This document shows, one piece after another, positions 61,194 to 64,000 of a DNA stretch of 64,000 bases. The first letter of the stretch is position 1; the number at the start of each line of letters is the position of its first letter. This DNA comes from Halalkalibacter akibai JCM 9157 (lineage in GTDB: Bacteria > Bacillota > Bacilli > Bacillales > Bacillaceae_D). The stretch covers positions 116,142-180,141 of the forward strand of contig NZ_BAUV01000004.1 of assembly GCF_000513135.1 (NCBI RefSeq), written 5' to 3'. The notes below the pieces were generated by a model. That model worked only from the letters and a program-made list of their open reading frames with translations. It was not told the origin of the DNA and made no database searches. The position numbers and the translations under genes were made by a program.

Positions 61194-61739
61194 ATGAGTC
61201 ATTCTTTTCATGCTACAACGATATTTGCCATACAGCATAATGGAAAATGTGCGATGGCTGGTGATGGTCAAGTAACTTTCGGTAATGCGGTTGTAATGAA
61301 GCATACCGCTCGAAAAGTACGTAAAATTTATCAAGGAAAAGTTATAGCTGGTTTTGCTGGTTCAGTTGCAGATGCTTTTACACTTTTTGAGAAGTTTGAA
61401 TCCAGGCTGGAAGAATACAATGGCAACCTTCAACGAGCTGCAGTTGAATTGGCGAAAGAATGGCGTAGTGATAAAGTGTTGAAAAGGTTAGAAGCAATGT
61501 TAATAGTTATGAACGAAGAGCACTTATTATTAGTTTCTGGAACAGGGGAAGTAATTGAACCGGATGATGGGATTTTAGCTATTGGATCTGGTGGTAATTA
61601 CGCTCTTTCAGCTGGTCGAGCGTTGAAAAAACATGCGGCAAACCTTTCGGCAAAGGAAATTGCACAAGCAGCTTTAGAAACGGCAGGAGAAATTTGTGTA
61701 TACACAAACTTGAACATTGTTGTTGAGGAACTTAACTAG
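61194..61739 (+). CDS. hslV: ATP-dependent protease proteolytic subunit HslV (CodW/ClpQ)
   Basis: The 181-residue proteasome-like peptidase works with HslU. The start reads [15 protein letters not shown]: after Met removal a Ser would be N-terminal, as in B. subtilis CodW, which uses an N-terminal Ser. The Thr-Thr pair used as nucleophile in E. coli is at positions 8-9. [23 protein letters not shown] and [16 protein letters not shown] are typical. ATG follows GGGAGGA. Confidence 0.95.
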   Translation: MSHSFHATTIFAIQHNGKCAMAGDGQVTFGNAVVMKHTARKVRKIYQGKVIAGFAGSVADAFTLFEKFESRLEEYNGNLQRAAVELAKEWRSDKVLKRLEAMLIVMNEEHLLLVSGTGEVIEPDDGILAIGSGGNYALSAGRALKKHAANLSAKEIAQAALETAGEICVYTNLNIVVEELN

Positions 61740-61768
61740 TAAACGATTCGGAATGGAGAGTGAACATA

Positions 61769-63160
61769 GTGAGAACTGACTTAACCCCTCGGGAAATTGT
61801 TGATCGTTTAGATCAATTTATAGTAGGGCAAGAAGATGCCAAAAAATCTGTTGCTATTGCGTTACGAAATCGTTATAGAAGAAGTCTATTAGAAGAGAAA
61901 TTAAGAGAAGAAATTACACCGAAGAACATTTTAATGATTGGACCAACTGGTGTTGGGAAAACAGAGATTGCTCGTAGGCTTGCTAAGCTTGTCGGAGCAC
62001 CTTTTGTAAAAGTAGAAGCAACAAAGTTTACAGAAGTCGGTTATGTTGGTAGAGATGTGGAATCCATGGTCCGCGATTTAGTTGAGACGAGTGTTCGAAT
62101 GATTAAAGAAGAGAAGATGATTTTTGTTAAAAAGCAAGCGGAAGAAAATGCGAATCAAAGGATTGTAGAATTACTAGTCCCGTCCGCTAAAAAGCAAACA
62201 AATTATAAAAATCCTTTCGAAATGATATTTGGACAGCAAAGTACTCAAGAAGTGGATAATGACACTGTTGAAGAAACAAATATTTCCCAGCGACGAAGAC
62301 AAACGGCTCATAAATTGGCTTTAGGGGAATTAGAAGATCATCTTGTCACGATTGAAGTCGATGAGCAATCGCAGAATTTTATGGATATGTTTCAAGGCCA
62401 AGGTATGGAGCAAATGGGGATGAATATGCAAGAAATGCTTGGTGGCCTTATGCCGAAGAAGAGAAAAAAGAGAAGGCTACCAGTATCCGATGCTAGAAAG
62501 GTATTAACGGAAGAAGAAGCTCAGAAGTTGATTGACATGGATGAAGTTACACAAGAAGCTGTTACAAGAGCCGAGCAGTTAGGTATTATTTTTATTGATG
62601 AAATTGATAAAGTTGCAAGTAAAGGTCAACAATCTGCTGATGTCTCACGAGAAGGTGTACAGCGTGATATTTTGCCTATCGTCGAAGGGTCAACCGTAGT
62701 CACGAAGCATGGTCCTGTAAAAACGGATCATATTCTTTTTATCGGTGCTGGGGCTTTTCACATGGCAAAACCTTCTGACTTGATTCCGGAACTACAAGGT
62801 CGTTTCCCAATTAGGGTAGAGTTATCTAATTTAACGGTAGACGACTTTGTAAGAATCTTAATAGAGCCAAATAATGCATTAATTAAACAATATGTTGCCC
62901 TTCTTGAAACAGAAGGTATAAAAGTTTCTTTTTCAGACAATGCTGTTCATAAGATTGCGACAATTGCAACGGAAGTCAATCAAGAAACTGAAAATATTGG
63001 CGCGAGAAGGTTGCACACTATACTTGAACGGTTACTCGAAGATCTTTCTTTCGAAGCACCTGATATTAATCTAGAAGAGATTATTATAACGCCAGAATAT
63101 GTAGAAGAGAAATTAGCTTCTATTGCAAAAAATCGAGATCTAAGTCAATATATTCTGTGA
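61769..63160 (+). CDS. hslU: ATP-dependent protease ATPase subunit HslU (CodX/ClpY)
   Basis: The 463-residue AAA+ unfoldase pairs with HslV. Walker [15 protein letters not shown] lies near residue 60. The I-domain (about 110-240) includes the [15 protein letters not shown] stretch. Walker [13 protein letters not shown] and the sensor region [13 protein letters not shown] follow. The C-terminal tail DLSQYIL inserts into HslV. GTG 61769 ([17 protein letters not shown]) is preferred over GTG 61760, which overlaps the GGAGAG site. Confidence 0.95.
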   Translation: MRTDLTPREIVDRLDQFIVGQEDAKKSVAIALRNRYRRSLLEEKLREEITPKNILMIGPTGVGKTEIARRLAKLVGAPFVKVEATKFTEVGYVGRDVESMVRDLVETSVRMIKEEKMIFVKKQAEENANQRIVELLVPSAKKQTNYKNPFEMIFGQQSTQEVDNDTVEETNISQRRRQTAHKLALGELEDHLVTIEVDEQSQNFMDMFQGQGMEQMGMNMQEMLGGLMPKKRKKRRLPVSDARKVLTEEEAQKLIDMDEVTQEAVTRAEQLGIIFIDEIDKVASKGQQSADVSREGVQRDILPIVEGSTVVTKHGPVKTDHILFIGAGAFHMAKPSDLIPELQGRFPIRVELSNLTVDDFVRILIEPNNALIKQYVALLETEGIKVSFSDNAVHKIATIATEVNQETENIGARRLHTILERLLEDLSFEAPDINLEEIIITPEYVEEKLASIAKNRDLSQYIL

Positions 63161-63182
63161 TGTTATTAGGAGGAGAATAAAA

Positions 63183-63961
63183 ATGGATTTACTATCAAGA
63201 ACGAGAAAAATTAATGAAATGTTACAAAAAACGGGGGGCAGCATGTAAACTTTAAAGACATGGCAGAAACGCTAAGAGATACTATTAGTGCTAATATCTT
63301 TGTGGTAAGCCGCCGTGGTAAACTTCTTGGGTTCGCCATTAAACAAGAAATTGAAAATGAGCGTATGAAGAAAATGCTTGAAGATCGACGTTTTCCTGAA
63401 GAGTACACAGATGGACTTTTTAAAATTGAAGAAACATCAGCTAACTTAGATATTGAAAGTGAATATACAGCTTTCCCTGTTGAAAACAAAGATTTATTTA
63501 GTAGCGGACTTACAACGATTGTCCCGATCCAAGGAGGAGGACAACGTCTAGGTACTTTAATTTTAGCTCGATTAAATGAATCTTTTAATGATGATGATTT
63601 GATCTTAGCTGAATATGGTGCTACTGTTGTCGGAATGGAAATTCTCCATGAGAAAACGCAAGAGATTGAGGAAGAGGCTCGTAGTAAGGCAGTCGTTCAA
63701 ATGGCTATTAGTTCATTATCATATAGTGAACTTGAGGCAGTAGAACATATTTTCCATGAATTAGATGGAAAAGAAGGATTGCTAGTTGCAAGTAAGATTG
63801 CGGATCGAGTAGGGATTACACGGTCAGTTATTGTAAATGCCCTTCGCAAACTTGAAAGCGCTGGTGTAATCGAGTCGCGTTCCCTAGGAATGGAAGGAAC
63901 ATACATTAAAGTTTTAAATGACAAATTCTTATTAGAGTTGGATAAATTAAAAGCAAAATAA
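63183..63961 (+). CDS. codY: Global transcriptional repressor CodY, frameshift at a G6 run (63233-63238)
   Basis: CodY senses GTP and branched-chain amino acids and represses nutrient-adaptation genes. Start ATG 63183 after AGGAGGAG encodes [19 protein letters not shown] and then hits TAA at 63246-63248. Adding one G to the six-G run at 63233-63238 gives [19 protein letters not shown] and the rest of the protein: GAF domain (about 1-155, with [14 protein letters not shown] and [14 protein letters not shown]), then a winged helix (about 200-245, [26 protein letters not shown]). Restored length would be 259 residues, normal. Likely a homopolymer sequencing error. Confidence 0.9.
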
Positions 63962-63967
63962 TGTTTA

Positions 63968-64000
63968 AACCGTATTAGAGGAGAATCCTTTAATACGGTT
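63968..64000 (+). terminator. Hairpin after codY, at the window edge
   Basis: AACCGTATTA (63968-63977) pairs perfectly with TAATACGGTT (63991-64000). It is probably the codY terminator; any T run lies beyond the window. Confidence 0.6.

Overview
The window is a contiguous piece of the core chromosome of a low-GC, endospore-forming Bacillaceae bacterium. Gene order follows the Bacillus subtilis pyr-to-codY region almost gene for gene, and the sporulation micro-gene spoVM is present. The differences from B. subtilis are: no cys/sir genes after pyrE, a lepB gene between rplS and rbgA, a DegV gene beside fakA, a small UPF0435 gene between rnc and smc, and no def or thiN at their usual places. These point to a relative of B. 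subtilis rather than B. subtilis itself. An alkaliphilic Bacillus-type genus is my guess; it is not proven by the sequence. There are no phage genes, transposases, CRISPR arrays, rRNAs or tRNAs that I can see.

Layout. 1-7.4 kb: end of the pyrimidine operon (carA partial, carB, pyrK, pyrD, pyrF, pyrE) plus a methyltransferase. 7.4-12.1 kb: divergent rqcH and a Ca2+-ATPase gene. 12.2-18.1 kb: yicC-type gene, remA, gmk, rpoZ, coaBC, priA. 18.09-18.6 kb: tandem structured repeats where def would be expected. 18.6-26.4 kb: fmt, rsmB, rlmN, stp, prkC, rsgA, rpe. 26.4-27.1 kb: spoVM and reverse-strand rpmB. 27.3-34.1 kb: Asp23-family gene, fakA, a DegV/FakB gene, sdaAB, sdaAA, recG. 34.1-37.8 kb: the fapR-plsX-fabD-fabG-acpP lipid cluster. 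37.9-45.5 kb: rnc, UPF0435 gene (reverse), smc, ftsY, ylxM, ffh. 45.5-53.3 kb: rpsP, khpA, ylqD, rimM, trmD, rplS, lepB, rbgA, rnhB, ylqG, ylqH and a small lysine-rich ORF. 53.4-64 kb: sucC, sucD, dprA, topA, trmFO, xerC, hslV, hslU, codY.

Functional themes are UMP synthesis; translation and ribosome assembly or quality control (rqcH, rsgA, rbgA, rimM, rlmN, rsmB, fmt, rplS, rpsP, rpmB); the SRP pathway (ffh, ftsY, ylxM, lepB); membrane lipid synthesis under FapR; PASTA-kinase signalling (prkC/stp); and DNA topology, repair and segregation (smc, recG, priA, topA, dprA, xerC).

Two things stand out. First, a family of about 83-nt intergenic repeats occurs in tandem after priA and as a single copy after rpsP. 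The copies differ by paired, compensatory changes that keep the same two-helix fold, so the fold itself appears to be under selection. Second, six core genes (the Ca2+-ATPase gene, rlmN, recG, fabD, ylqG, codY) each carry one small frameshift, most of them at a base doublet or homopolymer run. Because fabD and codY are affected, the simplest reading is indel error in the assembly rather than gene decay, and I annotate each as one locus.
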